Shown here: in pieces, positions 1-8,175 of the stretch
Numbering within the stretch: position 1 is the stretch's first letter
Layout: the number at the start of each line of letters is the position of its first letter
Assembly (NCBI GenBank): GCA_000507305.1
Contig: DF239297.1
Span: forward strand, 1-64,000
Direction of reading: 5' to 3'
Source: Breviolum minutum Mf 1.05b.01
Taxonomy: Eukaryota; Sar; Dinophyceae; Suessiales; Symbiodiniaceae
DNA: 64,000 nt
Translations under genes and position numbers: made by a program
Notes under the pieces: model-generated
Told to the model about the DNA's origin: nothing
Database searches by the model: none
What the model saw: the letters and a program-made list of their open reading frames with translations, nothing else

Positions 1-2
1 TT

Positions 3-482
3 ACACCTTGTCGAACCACCAGTAGCCAGGTGAATCTCCGCTCCCCTTTGCAATCCGGATTACACAAACCACCAGCCCCGACCAAACTTCCCGCCTTTAC
101 CCCCGCACCACCGACCAAACCACTCCCGAACACCCAACGGCAGCTCCAATTCGGCACCACGCCACAGACACCAACCAAACAAGTGGAGAACATGCGAGTC
201 AGCTCCTCATTCAAAGTTTTGGAGCGCGAAGGACCCAACAACCATCAGATTCAATCCATCAATGCGTGGATGAAGACCAAGATCCATGATGTTGCCATTC
301 ATGGCAAACTGGATGACCTTGCCAAGAAACTTGACGAACAACTCAATCAGTTACCCATTGGTCAACAACCAAGCATCAACCGCTACTTGGTGGAATGGGG
401 CATGGAACCATCCAGAGCATCCAAATACAAACCCCGTGAAGCCATCAAGCTCTTGTGCATTTTGCACGAGATTCGACAGTGA
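3..482 (+). CDS. Left-truncated N-terminal reading frame upstream of the RT, ends in TGA
   Basis: The frame is open from the left window edge, so the true start lies outside. The first internal ATG is at 192. The first 60 or so residues are rich in Pro, Thr and Lys and low-complexity; the rest (about residue 65 onward) is a soluble helical segment with no family I recognise. The frame ends at TGA 480-482. The next bases continue open in the same frame through the RT ORF that starts at 510, with no stop in the 27-base bridge. The two ORFs may therefore be one protein interrupted by a stop, either by mutation or by readthrough. The base context after the stop is CTA, the classic readthrough-prone UGA-CUA context. 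The function is unknown; by position it is the N-terminal extension or ORF1 of the retroelement. Confidence 0.5.
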   Translation, partial: TPCRTTSSQVNLRSPLQSGLHKPPAPTKLPAFTPAPPTKPLPNTQRQLQFGTTPQTPTKQVENMRVSSSFKVLEREGPNNHQIQSINAWMKTKIHDVAIHGKLDDLAKKLDEQLNQLPIGQQPSINRYLVEWGMEPSRASKYKPREAIKLLCILHEIRQ

Positions 483-509
483 CTATGTGAACGGTACAAC
501 AGTCTCACC

Positions 510-3293
510 ATGCTTATCACCTGCACTTTCCCAGAGAAGCTTAGACATTTGCTCCACACTCTTTGCCGATGGTTGTCCCTAGGCAAAGTTCCTCTTTTCC
601 AACAGACCGATGCTTTCTTTTTGCAAAGGTATGTACACTTGGAGCACTTTGTAGCCACTTTGAGTCTGTTGCGGCCAATCCGATCTGCACTTAATTCAAA
701 ACAATTTGAGCACATCATCAGCCTAGGGGTTGACCCGTGGATCAGTTTGGACCAATTTCATTGTCCCAGCCAGATTTACGCCAGATTACCGCTTGACAGA
801 GATCAGCCATCATGGTGGTACATTGGATCCACCATCCTCTCTCCGCTGCAAAGGGAGCAATCCCGCATTCGGAAATACAGCCAATTGGAACGTGGTCTCG
901 ACGCCTTTTATGAACCAGCCCTCAGGATATGGCATGCCAGGCAGAACTTTTATCGTTACTTTGTGGCACCACTTCGACACATCACAGACCAACGTGAACT
1001 CCGTGCCTATGAACTGGAATTGATCAAGAACTTCAAACCCAAATTGAATCATCCACATTGCAATCCGATTTTGAAACAACTACGGATTCACGTACAACAA
1101 TACAGTTTGCCAACGTCCACAACAGGACTCATTGGAAACACCATCATTCAGAAGTACTACGATCCCAACCTACCCAATGATCAATGCAATCTCACCGTTC
1201 TTTGGACCAGACCAGCAGATTTATACAATCTCCTATACAGACTTGGCAGCAACACCAAAGACAAATTTGAAGTCGCCAAACTCCTCCGATCCAACATGAC
1301 CTCCTTGTCTTTGCTATATCTCATGTATCGCTACTGTGGACAACTTGACGAACCACACCGCACCCAGGCTACGACATTGGTGACCAAATCCATTGAATTC
1401 CGAGGAGGACACAAACCACCCAATAACATTCCCATGCAACTATACTCACTGAGTATAGACCATCACGAGACACATCGCCGCTGGCTACGTCAATTTGTAC
1501 ATGAACATTCAGCCCTTTTTCCTTGGTTTCACGTCCCGACCACTTCCGTCATTCACATCAAGAACCCGACATGGAAGACCAAGGTGCACAATTTTCATCG
1601 ATTCTTGCGAGAATGGGATCCAGATTACGAACCCCCTTGTCAATGTGGAGGACCAGGCTTTTTCGAAGAAAGACACATTCGATCATCAGGACACCTTTTT
1701 GCTCCTTTATTGGAAGTATTTCCTCATGCAACACTTTCTCAATTGAATTTACAGGATTGCACATGGCCATCGTCCACACAATGGATGGAACAAGGACAAA
1801 AGACTTTCTACCAATGGCAACAACGATGGCGACTGCCCCACCGTTTTCAAGATCAATGGAATCTTCACCTTCATCTCCTATGGCAAGAACATGAGCGCAA
1901 CCTTGAGCGCAACACAGAAGACCGCACCAATAGATTCAAACGCATTACACAAGAAATTCGAATGCTCAAAAGATATGTCCTTTGCCCAGGAGATCACCAC
2001 CCCCACCAGACGTTCATTGCCTGCCCTTGCCACTACCATCATTTGCTGAAGAAGACCTACTTTGAAGCTGATGTCTTTGAACAGTGCATCGTTGGACCGC
2101 TGACACTCCGTGATCGATTGTGCGAAGCAGCCAAACAGGACCTGCCTCGAGTGGCACAATCCTTGATCAACCCAGAAGGCACCTTACCTTATGCTTACAT
2201 CCTACCCAAACCATCCAAAGGCTTTGAAAAAGCCAGACCCATCATCAGCTACATGCTTAGCTGGAATGCCAAGTTAGGACAGGTCATCGGCACCATCGTC
2301 TATGAACTATGTAGGTCGATTTTTGGTGATCTACAACTCGACCGTACTGTTCAAACCATCATCACAGAGATTCAACATCAATTCGAACAGATCCCCGCCG
2401 ATGTTGAACTGAACCTCCAACAACAAGACCTTTCCGGTTTCTTCAATTCGGTACCTCATTCACGCATGATAGACGCAGTCATCTTTGCAGTGAACCACTA
2501 CTCCTACGAACATGGCATTTCTCTCGAATCCACGTTGAGCACATCCATCGCCCAAGAGGACAGGACACAACGAATTTTTCGAGGAAGATTCAGACAAGCA
2601 GGACGAAGGTACATGAACATCAAATTGTCGGAAATTCCTACCATGGTCACCTTTCTCCTCCAAAACTCGTACCTCACTATAGGCAATCATGTCTTCCGAC
2701 AGATTCAAGGAGCATCAATGGGCAGTCAATTTGCACCGGCACTATGTGGCCTTGTCGCAGCTTTTCAAGAATATTGTTTCTTCAAAGCGTTTCAGGGAAT
2801 GAAAACTTTCAATCGCCTTTTGCACAATTCCCGCTACGTGGACAACCGCGTCATGATGCACTTTCCAGACTGGAGACACCAGCACCCGTGGGATGTGTTC
2901 ACACGATTGGATTTCTACAACCCCCCGATTTTACTGGAGGAAGTCGATGACTCTGAGATCTTAGGATGTCATATCTCCACACAGCAACGTAGCATTACCA
3001 TTCGCCAACCATTGGACTTGGTTACTTTGAGAAGCGGTCACAGCCAAGATTCCGACACTGCAATTCTTTCCGCCTTCCGAGCCAGATCCCTTTTGATCAT
3101 TCGCTACACTTATCCAACCACCTTGATCATTCCTCAAATTGAAGATCTCCTGGCAATTTTTGAACGTGTACACATTCGGAGACGTACCTTGAGACCTACT
3201 TTGCGCACTCTCACGAAGTTCTTGAAACATCGGTTTCTTCCAGATTGGCAGCAATATCACCGAGTTCGCAAAGACCTTCTACAACTTTTCTAG
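510..3293 (+). CDS. GIY-YIG nuclease-reverse transcriptase of a Penelope-like (Chlamys/Naiad-like) retroelement
   Basis: The 927-residue protein probably nicks DNA and copies its own RNA into the target. Residues 101-180 look like a GIY-YIG endonuclease: WWYIGST at 102-108, an Arg-rich stretch at 115-121, and an AYELELIKNFKPKLN end at 166-180 supplying the conserved Glu and Asn. Cys/His-rich pieces lie at 377-389 and 505-511. The RT core follows: PKPSKGFEKARPIIS at 566-580, motif A with Asp640 in QQDLSGFF, motif B QGASMGSQFAPALC at 733-746, and motif C YVDN at 776-779. Motif C has Asn in place of the second Asp of YxDD. An N-terminal GIY-YIG is the permuted arrangement described for Chlamys/Naiad Penelope-like elements; most other PLEs carry it at the C-terminus. 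The start at 510 is the first ATG after the in-frame TGA, but the frame is open upstream and the real protein may begin earlier. Several ORFs on the opposite strand are shadows. Confidence 0.85.
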   Translation: MLITCTFPEKLRHLLHTLCRWLSLGKVPLFQQTDAFFLQRYVHLEHFVATLSLLRPIRSALNSKQFEHIISLGVDPWISLDQFHCPSQIYARLPLDRDQPSWWYIGSTILSPLQREQSRIRKYSQLERGLDAFYEPALRIWHARQNFYRYFVAPLRHITDQRELRAYELELIKNFKPKLNHPHCNPILKQLRIHVQQYSLPTSTTGLIGNTIIQKYYDPNLPNDQCNLTVLWTRPADLYNLLYRLGSNTKDKFEVAKLLRSNMTSLSLLYLMYRYCGQLDEPHRTQATTLVTKSIEFRGGHKPPNNIPMQLYSLSIDHHETHRRWLRQFVHEHSALFPWFHVPTTSVIHIKNPTWKTKVHNFHRFLREWDPDYEPPCQCGGPGFFEERHIRSSGHLFAPLLEVFPHATLSQLNLQDCTWPSSTQWMEQGQKTFYQWQQRWRLPHRFQDQWNLHLHLLWQEHERNLERNTEDRTNRFKRITQEIRMLKRYVLCPGDHHPHQTFIACPCHYHHLLKKTYFEADVFEQCIVGPLTLRDRLCEAAKQDLPRVAQSLINPEGTLPYAYILPKPSKGFEKARPIISYMLSWNAKLGQVIGTIVYELCRSIFGDLQLDRTVQTIITEIQHQFEQIPADVELNLQQQDLSGFFNSVPHSRMIDAVIFAVNHYSYEHGISLESTLSTSIAQEDRTQRIFRGRFRQAGRRYMNIKLSEIPTMVTFLLQNSYLTIGNHVFRQIQGASMGSQFAPALCGLVAAFQEYCFFKAFQGMKTFNRLLHNSRYVDNRVMMHFPDWRHQHPWDVFTRLDFYNPPILLEEVDDSEILGCHISTQQRSITIRQPLDLVTLRSGHSQDSDTAILSAFRARSLLIIRYTYPTTLIIPQIEDLLAIFERVHIRRRTLRPTLRTLTKFLKHRFLPDWQQYHRVRKDLLQLF

Positions 3294-3404
3294 TTAGCTC
3301 CACATTGAAAGCGGATTTCCGATCTCAGAATTGTGAAAAAGAAACACAGTTATGCAGACCTCTGACCCGTTTCGCTGACACCGAGTATTCTTGTCCTTGT
3401 AGCT

Positions 3405-3424
3405 GGGGCTAAGCTAAGGACCCC
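3405..3424 (+). repeat. Conserved inter-ORF hairpin, copy 1 (RT to ORF B)
   Basis: GGGG (3405-3408) and CCCC (3421-3424) flank CTAAGCTAAGGA. The hairpin sits 112 bases after the RT stop and 108 bases before the ATG of the next ORF. It is preceded by TGTAGCT, shared with the other copies. This copy has the least symmetrical interior of the four. Confidence 0.7.
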
Positions 3425-3531
3425 GAAAGATTTTGTTGTGTTTTTTTCCTTTTGCTGTTTCTGTTTGCTGTTGTCCTTCAGAACAAAGTTCAAATCTGAT
3501 CCACGCTCGACCGAGTTTCCGTAGTACCGCC

Positions 3532-4119
3532 ATGGAGTCACGATCGATCCAACAACAACTACGACACTTGCAAGACCGGATCGAACTCCTACATGCCAAT
3601 CTCCAAGTTGTTTCCTCAAAAACTTTGAGCAATTCCAGAACTTGCAGCCTTGAAGATAGATTGAATCAACTTGAACAGGAACAACAACCACCACCACCTT
3701 CTTTAGCATCGGAGATACTGGATGATATATCCCGCCAGATGGGAATTTTTGACCAACAACTGCAGACTCTGGAAGACAAAATCAAGAATTACTTGGACAA
3801 AATGGATGAGAAGATTCAAGGTTGCAACACCAAGGTGGAGACCTACCAGAATGAATACTATGAATGGATGGAACAATGGTGGACAGAAGACAATCTCCAG
3901 ACTTACCGAGACCTTCCCTCCACATTGACCACTCACGCAGCTCAAATCAAACATATTTTGGAAATCCTACAGAAACACGGGTTGGACAAAGACCAACCAA
4001 AAGAATCGTCCAGACCATCTCTCGTCCACTTCCCGAAATGGCGACCGCGCTCACCACCAACAAAACGACCACGCTGCTCTTCTCCTCGACTACATCAAGG
4101 CGGCGCAGCTGATGACTAG
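3532..4119 (+). CDS. ORF B: coiled-coil accessory protein with basic tail
   Basis: A protein of 195 residues. ATG 3532 was chosen because it is the first ATG after the hairpin and has a strong ACCGCCATGG context. The open frame upstream of it reads through a T-rich leader and lacks ATG. Long heptad-rich helices are visible at about residues 4-30 and 60-100 (for example ILDDISRQMGIFDQQLQTLE), with a Pro run at 50-55. The C-terminal 35 residues are Pro/Arg/Ser-rich and include PPTKRPRCSSPR, a possible nuclear-localisation or nucleic-acid-binding tail. A coiled coil plus a basic tail is reminiscent of ORF1-type chaperones of non-LTR elements, but there is no sequence homology I can name. It lies downstream of the RT on the same strand, so it is inferred to belong to the same element. 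Confidence 0.65.
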   Translation: MESRSIQQQLRHLQDRIELLHANLQVVSSKTLSNSRTCSLEDRLNQLEQEQQPPPPSLASEILDDISRQMGIFDQQLQTLEDKIKNYLDKMDEKIQGCNTKVETYQNEYYEWMEQWWTEDNLQTYRDLPSTLTTHAAQIKHILEILQKHGLDKDQPKESSRPSLVHFPKWRPRSPPTKRPRCSSPRLHQGGAADD

Positions 4120-4249
4120 CAACAGTGACGGTACCAGCAAAAAGGATTTTCGACCGACACGCCTTTCTCCGTTTGATCCCTTTTTTCTTTTTCAATTTCT
4201 AGACTTGACCTCTTGCTGATCGAAGATCTCCGTGTGACTCTGACTTGAA

Positions 4250-4262
4250 TCCGCAGCCATTT
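4250..4262 (+). promoter_or_regulatory. Spliced-leader-like motif before ORF C
   Basis: TCCGCAGCCATTT differs at one position from the start of the dinoflagellate spliced leader (TCCGTAGCCATTT). It lies 7 bases before ATG 4269. The same core, CCGCAGCCATT, recurs at 5643-5653 before the split D/E junction. The match is short and could be coincidence or a relict of a trans-spliced transcript. Confidence 0.3.
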
Positions 4263-4268
4263 ACCATC

Positions 4269-4805
4269 ATGATCCGAATTCCGTTCGAACGTGACCGACT
4301 CTCCCATGGGCACCTAGTACATCCAGTTGAACTTGCACATATGGTGCACTATTGGGACAGTCGAAAAGTCATTGAAAGAGATCAACTTCGTGCACTTGAA
4401 GCTTGCTCCTCAGAACTTCGCAAAATGGCACCCCTGGTCGAAGAACTAGTGAACATACCCCGACCTGACCATCCACTCTACTATTTGGTGCCCAACATCA
4501 CAGCCATGCTCACTGATCTTCGCCGCGAAGTGGACTCCAGGATTACCACTACAAAAGAAGCCTTTTCACCGATACCCACACCTTTTACTCCATCTGATGC
4601 TTGTGGCCGCATGCGAGGACTACATGACAACTATCCAGCCCCACTACTCCGCAAGTTTGTTTACCCTCGCAGCAGAAGTGCTCCTCCGACGGTGGATAGA
4701 AAGAGAACACCTCAACCATGGTTCCATGTATCGACTAGAAACTGGCAATCGCCTCCGTCAAGTCCGGATTCCTTGCAATCCATTCATCATGATCGCCGCA
4801 ATTGA
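4269..4805 (+). CDS. ORF C: small accessory ORF, helical, Arg/Ser/Pro-rich tail
   Basis: A protein of 178 residues starting at ATG 4269, 149 bases after ORF B ends. The N-terminal two thirds is an amphipathic helical domain (HPVELAHMVHYWDSRKVIER, then a Leu-rich helix around ELRKMAPLVEELV). The last 50 residues are Arg/Ser/Pro-rich; RSRSAPP resembles RTRSAPAQPRW in ORF D, which suggests that C and D are related or share a tail type. A second reading frame (4597-4920) overlaps the last 209 bases and also looks protein-like, so a programmed or mutational frameshift near 4600 is possible. There is no known family. The role within the retroelement is inferred only from position. Confidence 0.6.
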   Translation: MIRIPFERDRLSHGHLVHPVELAHMVHYWDSRKVIERDQLRALEACSSELRKMAPLVEELVNIPRPDHPLYYLVPNITAMLTDLRREVDSRITTTKEAFSPIPTPFTPSDACGRMRGLHDNYPAPLLRKFVYPRSRSAPPTVDRKRTPQPWFHVSTRNWQSPPSSPDSLQSIHHDRRN

Positions 4806-4920
4806 CATGTATGCCAGGCACTCATTGACTCATCTACGATGGCTCGCCACGGAAAAAGAATCTTTGCTGCTTTTCGTAGCCGAAACTCCGGTCCGTGCTG
4901 ATCTGAGTAGCTGGGGCTAA
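4597..4920 (+). CDS. Overlapping alternative frame at the end of ORF C
   Basis: A 107-residue frame starting at ATG 4597, inside ORF C but in another frame, and running 115 bases beyond ORF C's stop. Its stop TAA falls inside the inter-ORF hairpin (4918-4920). Its composition is that of a normal globular helix-rich protein (MYRLETGNRLRQVRIP, LLLFVAETPV), in contrast to the low-complexity tail of ORF C. It may be an overlapping gene, the ancestral C-terminus of ORF C reached by frameshifting, or chance. The sequence alone does not decide. Confidence 0.3.
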   Translation: MLVAACEDYMTTIQPHYSASLFTLAAEVLLRRWIEREHLNHGSMYRLETGNRLRQVRIPCNPFIMIAAIDMYARHSLTHLRWLATEKESLLLFVAETPVRADLSSWG

Positions 4921-4932
4921 GCTTAGAACCCC
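4913..4932 (+). repeat. Conserved inter-ORF hairpin, copy 2 (ORF C to ORF D)
   Basis: GGGG (4913-4916), CTAAGCTTAGAA, CCCC (4929-4932). The interior CTAAGCTTAG is itself a perfect palindrome. The hairpin lies 108 bases after the ORF C stop and 38 bases before ATG 4970. It is identical to copy 4 at 12219-12238, including the preceding TAGCT. Confidence 0.75.
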
Positions 4933-4969
4933 GAGTCACCATTTTTTCAGATACTTTCAGTTATCAAGG

Positions 4970-5557
4970 ATGCAACTTCCTCAGTGCTCGAGTCCGATGT
5001 TTCACCACCACTCACCGATGCCACGACATGGCGGCTTCTATCTTCTACATCCTGCAGATACCAGAGCTTACATGACCAATGTGCGACAGGCTCTAGGACA
5101 ACAAGAAGCTTTTCAACTATGGTGCCAACTCCAGGTAGCCAAATTACATCATTGCCTTGAAGCACTCGATCAACTGGAGGCCACCTCAGAACAGGGGCAT
5201 ATAGCTAACAACGGTGACACTACTTCAAACTCACCAATTACCAGGACAAGTCACGGACACAATCAATTACACCAACTAAGAGCGGCCATCACAGACACCA
5301 TCAAGATTCTCCGACAACAAAGATTTGCACATCTCCGCAATGAACAGTTTCTGCGTACCAGACGATTGCTCCAACAAGATTTTCAACAGAGACTGACTAC
5401 TCGAGATATGGAATGTCATGAAACTCCTCCCAGAACCAGAAGTGCACCAGCACAACCTCGCTGGCGATCCTATGTGCGGACAGCCATGCCGTATGACCTC
5501 CTCATGTGGCAACGAAATCAGTTACCACAATTCGACCCCGACTCCGACAGCGAATGA
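4970..5557 (+). CDS. ORF D: small accessory ORF with His-rich N-terminus
   Basis: A protein of 195 residues starting at the first ATG after the hairpin. The N-terminus is Met/His/Pro-rich (MFHHHSPMPRHGGFY). Two helical segments (about residues 45-75 and 95-135, Gln/Leu/Arg-rich) are separated by a polar Thr/Ser/Asn linker. A PPRTRSAPAQPRW tail is followed by an acidic end (DPDSDSE). The RTRSAP segment echoes ORF C. No known family. The 3' flank at 5643-5653 carries the SL-like CCGCAGCCATT, and three bases later a 5.4-kb repeat block begins. The next ORF of the series is found only on the other side of that block. Confidence 0.6.
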   Translation: MQLPQCSSPMFHHHSPMPRHGGFYLLHPADTRAYMTNVRQALGQQEAFQLWCQLQVAKLHHCLEALDQLEATSEQGHIANNGDTTSNSPITRTSHGHNQLHQLRAAITDTIKILRQQRFAHLRNEQFLRTRRLLQQDFQQRLTTRDMECHETPPRTRSAPAQPRWRSYVRTAMPYDLLMWQRNQLPQFDPDSDSE

Positions 5558-5642
5558 AAAAACCTTGAGTTTATTTGACCGTTTTCCACCGTTTCATCTT
5601 CAAGTCGAGCAGTTTTTTTTCCGCACGACATTTCGACTCGAC

Positions 5643-5653
5643 CCGCAGCCATT
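5643..5653 (+). promoter_or_regulatory. Second spliced-leader-like motif (D/E junction, interrupted)
   Basis: CCGCAGCCATT ends immediately before the left terminal repeat at 5654. Its position relative to ORF D matches that of the motif at 4250-4262 relative to ORF B. Confidence 0.25.
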
Positions 5654-5713
5654 CCAATAGAGGTTGACTGACCGTATAAATCGTGAAATTTAAAGACCGT
5701 ATAAATCAATGTT
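5654..5713 (+). repeat. Left terminal repeat of the 5.4-kb block
   Basis: It begins CCAATAGAGGTTGACTGACC and contains two direct copies of GACCGTATAAATC separated by 13 bases, followed by AATG. Related copies are at 8517-8574 (same orientation) and 10990-11051 (inverted). Confidence 0.6.
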
Positions 5714-5894
5714 TTCCTTCTGTCATGTCTTGAAGGAGTCGAATTTTGACTTTTAGTGCCTTGCAGCATGCATTTTAATGTTGTTTCGGTGGCCTGAAGG
5801 GGAACACAAAGCAACTTATCTTGGCCCAAGACTGTTGTTTATATTGCAAGTGCGCATGGTAATGGCAAGTTTTGCGTTTCTATTTTCTCTTAAT

Positions 5895-6112
5895 GACGAG
5901 GCTAGATCCAGCGCCACGTGATACTGGCATGCGTGAGGAGGCCACGCACCGTGTCCCGGCGCCATGTGCTAGTGGCACGGCGGGGTGTGAGGAGGCCGCT
6001 CACCGCAACATGGTATTGCGGTCCGTTGTAGTGGAAGAACTACAATGGGCATCCAATCCGTGCGGTGCTGAAGCGGACGCGGGCCAGAGTCGAGATGTGG
6101 CATGTTAAGCTC
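5895..6112 (+). repeat. GC-rich island with imperfect duplication and hairpins
   Basis: A GC-rich patch in an AT-rich surround. GCGCCAYGTG followed by GTGAGGAGGCC occurs twice (from about 5911 and 5960) as an imperfect tandem duplication. A stem-loop TTGTAGT-GGAAGA-ACTACAA lies near 6028-6047. It does not match tRNA or rRNA. A short open frame (5872-6108) exists but has no protein-like features. A structured RNA or a SINE-like fragment is possible. Confidence 0.35.
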
Positions 6113-6251
6113 CACCCCACTGCGCTGGTGGACTATACAAGCATGCATGCATGTTACTAGAATAAAAAGTTTTCAACGCATGATTTTATTTAAATGAATT
6201 AACCCATATATGGTCATGATGTGCAGAGCAGCGAGATCGATTAAATAAATG

Positions 6252-6590
6252 CTTGGAAGCAGCGCATTTTGTCGACGTTTGCCAGAGGTCGCTGCATGTG
6301 CAAAACAGCGACATCCTTGAATGTATGGAAGCAGCGCATTTTGTCGACGTTTGCCAGAGGTCCCTGCATGTGCAAAAGAGCGACATCCTTGAATGTATGG
6401 AAGCAGCGCATTTTGTCGACGTTTGCCAGAGGTCGCTGCATGTGCAAAACAGCGACATCCTTGAATGTATGGAAGGAACGCATTATGTCGACGTTTGCCA
6501 GAGGTCGCTGCATGTCCAAAACATCGAGATCTGTGAATGCTTGGAAGGAACGCGTTTGGCAGAGGTTGGCAGAAGTCGCTGCATGTGTGG
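6252..6590 (+). repeat. 72-bp tandem array (type A)
   Basis: There are four near-perfect units and one partial, starting at about 6253, 6325, 6397, 6469 and 6541. Each unit carries GTCGCTG and CAGCGAC, able to pair as a 7-bp stem around CATGTGCAAAA. The unit length is a multiple of three, so several frames on both strands stay open through the array. These open frames are by-products and not genes. Confidence 0.85.
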
Positions 6591-6870
6591 CAGCTAAATT
6601 GATATGTATAAGGAACGAATCTGGTCAATGTTTGTTATACGTTCACATCATGGCTCACAACTTGGAAACTAACTTTGAATTGTTCAAAATGATTCAATGC
6701 TCTATAACCATGATAGTGTCCATGATAACATGTATACTGGATGTTTGGAAAGGGTCGCTGGATGTGCAAAGCAGCCGCAAGGAACGCATTTTGTGGACAG
6801 TTGTGAGTGGTCGCTGCATGTGCAAAGCAGCGACGTCCTTGATTGTTTGGAAGGACCGCGTTATGTCGAC
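6591..6870 (+). repeat. Diverged type A units
   Basis: A stretch of unique AT-rich sequence (6591-6740) leads to diverged copies of the type A unit (about 6741-6870) with TCGCTGCATGTGCAAAGCAGCGAC. They merge directly into the type B array at about 6871. Confidence 0.5.
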
Positions 6871-7425
6871 TCCAGAATTCCGCACTGTGCACACGCAGTC
6901 AGTCGCTCTTTCAATCACAACAGCGAACCCCAATCTCAACTCCTACCAACCGCAAGAATTCCGCACATTTGCACATATGCAGCCAAGTCGCTCTTTCAAT
7001 CGCAACAGCGAGTGCGCCCCGGTCCCAGTCCCTAGGAACCGTATGAGAATTCCGCACTTTGCACACATGCAGTCAGTCGCTCTATCAATCACAACAGCGA
7101 GTCTGTCTCCCCATGCAATTCCCACCAACCGCAAGAATTCCGCACTTTGCACACATGCAGTCAATCGCTCTTTCAATCACAACAGCGAGTGCGTCCCGAT
7201 CCCAGTCCCAAGCAACCGCAAGAATTCCGCACTTTAAAGCTCACATGCAGTCAGTCGCTCTNCGCTCTTTCAATCACATGCAACAACAGTGAACCCACAT
7301 CTCAATTCCTACCAACTGCAAGAATTCTGCACTTATAGGCACACATGCAATCAGTTGCTCTATCAATCACAAAAGCGAGTCCCCATCTCAATTCCTACCA
7401 ACCGCAAGAATGTCAATTTCAAAAA
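6871..7425 (+). repeat. Type B array (about 86-bp unit), first block
   Basis: Irregular copies of a unit with AAGAATTCCGCACTTTGCAC, ACATGCAGTCAGTCGCTC, TTTCAATCACAACAGCGAG and a C/T-rich spacer. TCGCT and AGCGA can pair across TTTCAATCACAAC. The segment TTTGCACACATGCAG resembles the reverse complement of the type A core. A single N at 7262 interrupts a partly repeated TCGCTCT, marking a contig join. The last part is duplicated at 9900-10310. Confidence 0.75.
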
Positions 7426-7429
7426 CAAA

Positions 7430-8175
7430 TATCATTTTTTTTGTCAGATGCAATCTCATGAATTTCATGAAATTTCCTGAAAATTGACGGAACTCATGTA
7501 ATTCCATGATTTCATTATATATTTCCACGAAAGTCACGAAATTCATGAAATTTCATGAGATTGCACATGAAATTTCCTGAAAATTGACGGAACTCATGTA
7601 ATTCCATGATTGCATTATATAATTCCACGAAAGTCACGAAATTCATGAAATTGCACGAAAATTGACGAAATTCATGAAATTTCAGCAAAATTCACGAAAT
7701 TCAGGAAATTTGATGAAATTCATAACATGTCCTGAAAATTCACGAAATTCATGAAATTTCATGAAAATTCACGAAATTCATGAATTTCATGAAAATTCAC
7801 AAACTTCATGAAATTTCATGAAAATTCATGAATTTTTCTGAAAATTCACGAAATTCATGAAATTGCACGAAAATTCACGAAATTCATGAAATTCATGAAA
7901 TTTCAGCAAAATTCATGAAATTTCATGAAATTTCAGGAAATTCATGAAATTTCACATGAATTTCGTGAATTTTCATGAAATTTCATGAATTTCGTGAAAT
8001 TTCATGAACTTGTCATGCGCAAGTTCATGAAATTTATGAATTTCAACTTTATTTTCCAATTTTTCTTTTTTTTGAATTTCAAAAAAAAATAAAAACCCGG
8101 GAAAACGTGAAATTTCGTGAAAATAAGGACATAAATCGTTTATAGACGACACTAAACGTGAAAATGCGTGAATTT
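7430..8175 (+). repeat. AT-rich satellite of self-complementary ATGAAATTTCAT words
   Basis: About 600 bp made almost entirely of permutations of GAAATTCATGAAATTT and AAAATTCACGAAATTC, grading into unique sequence after about 8030. AAATTTCATGAAATTT is its own reverse complement, so each strand can form many small hairpins. Open frames reading FHEFHEIS-like peptides are artefacts of this repeat. Confidence 0.8.

Noticed and set aside
383-3260. Minus-strand open frames across the RT gene (for example 383-718, 810-1079, 1878-2159, 2961-3260)
   Set aside because: They lie opposite a 927-codon ORF with recognisable RT motifs and have no protein features of their own.
5560-5870. Hammerhead ribozyme, expected in many Penelope-like elements
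   Set aside because: I looked for the CTGANGA...GAAA core near the element ends and found none with a believable fold; my scan was by eye and a covariance search could still find one.
6173-7480. Long frames on both strands in the 72-bp and 86-bp arrays (up to 322 codons)
   Set aside because: The 72-bp unit is a multiple of three, so every frame without a stop stays open; the peptides are mere repeats.
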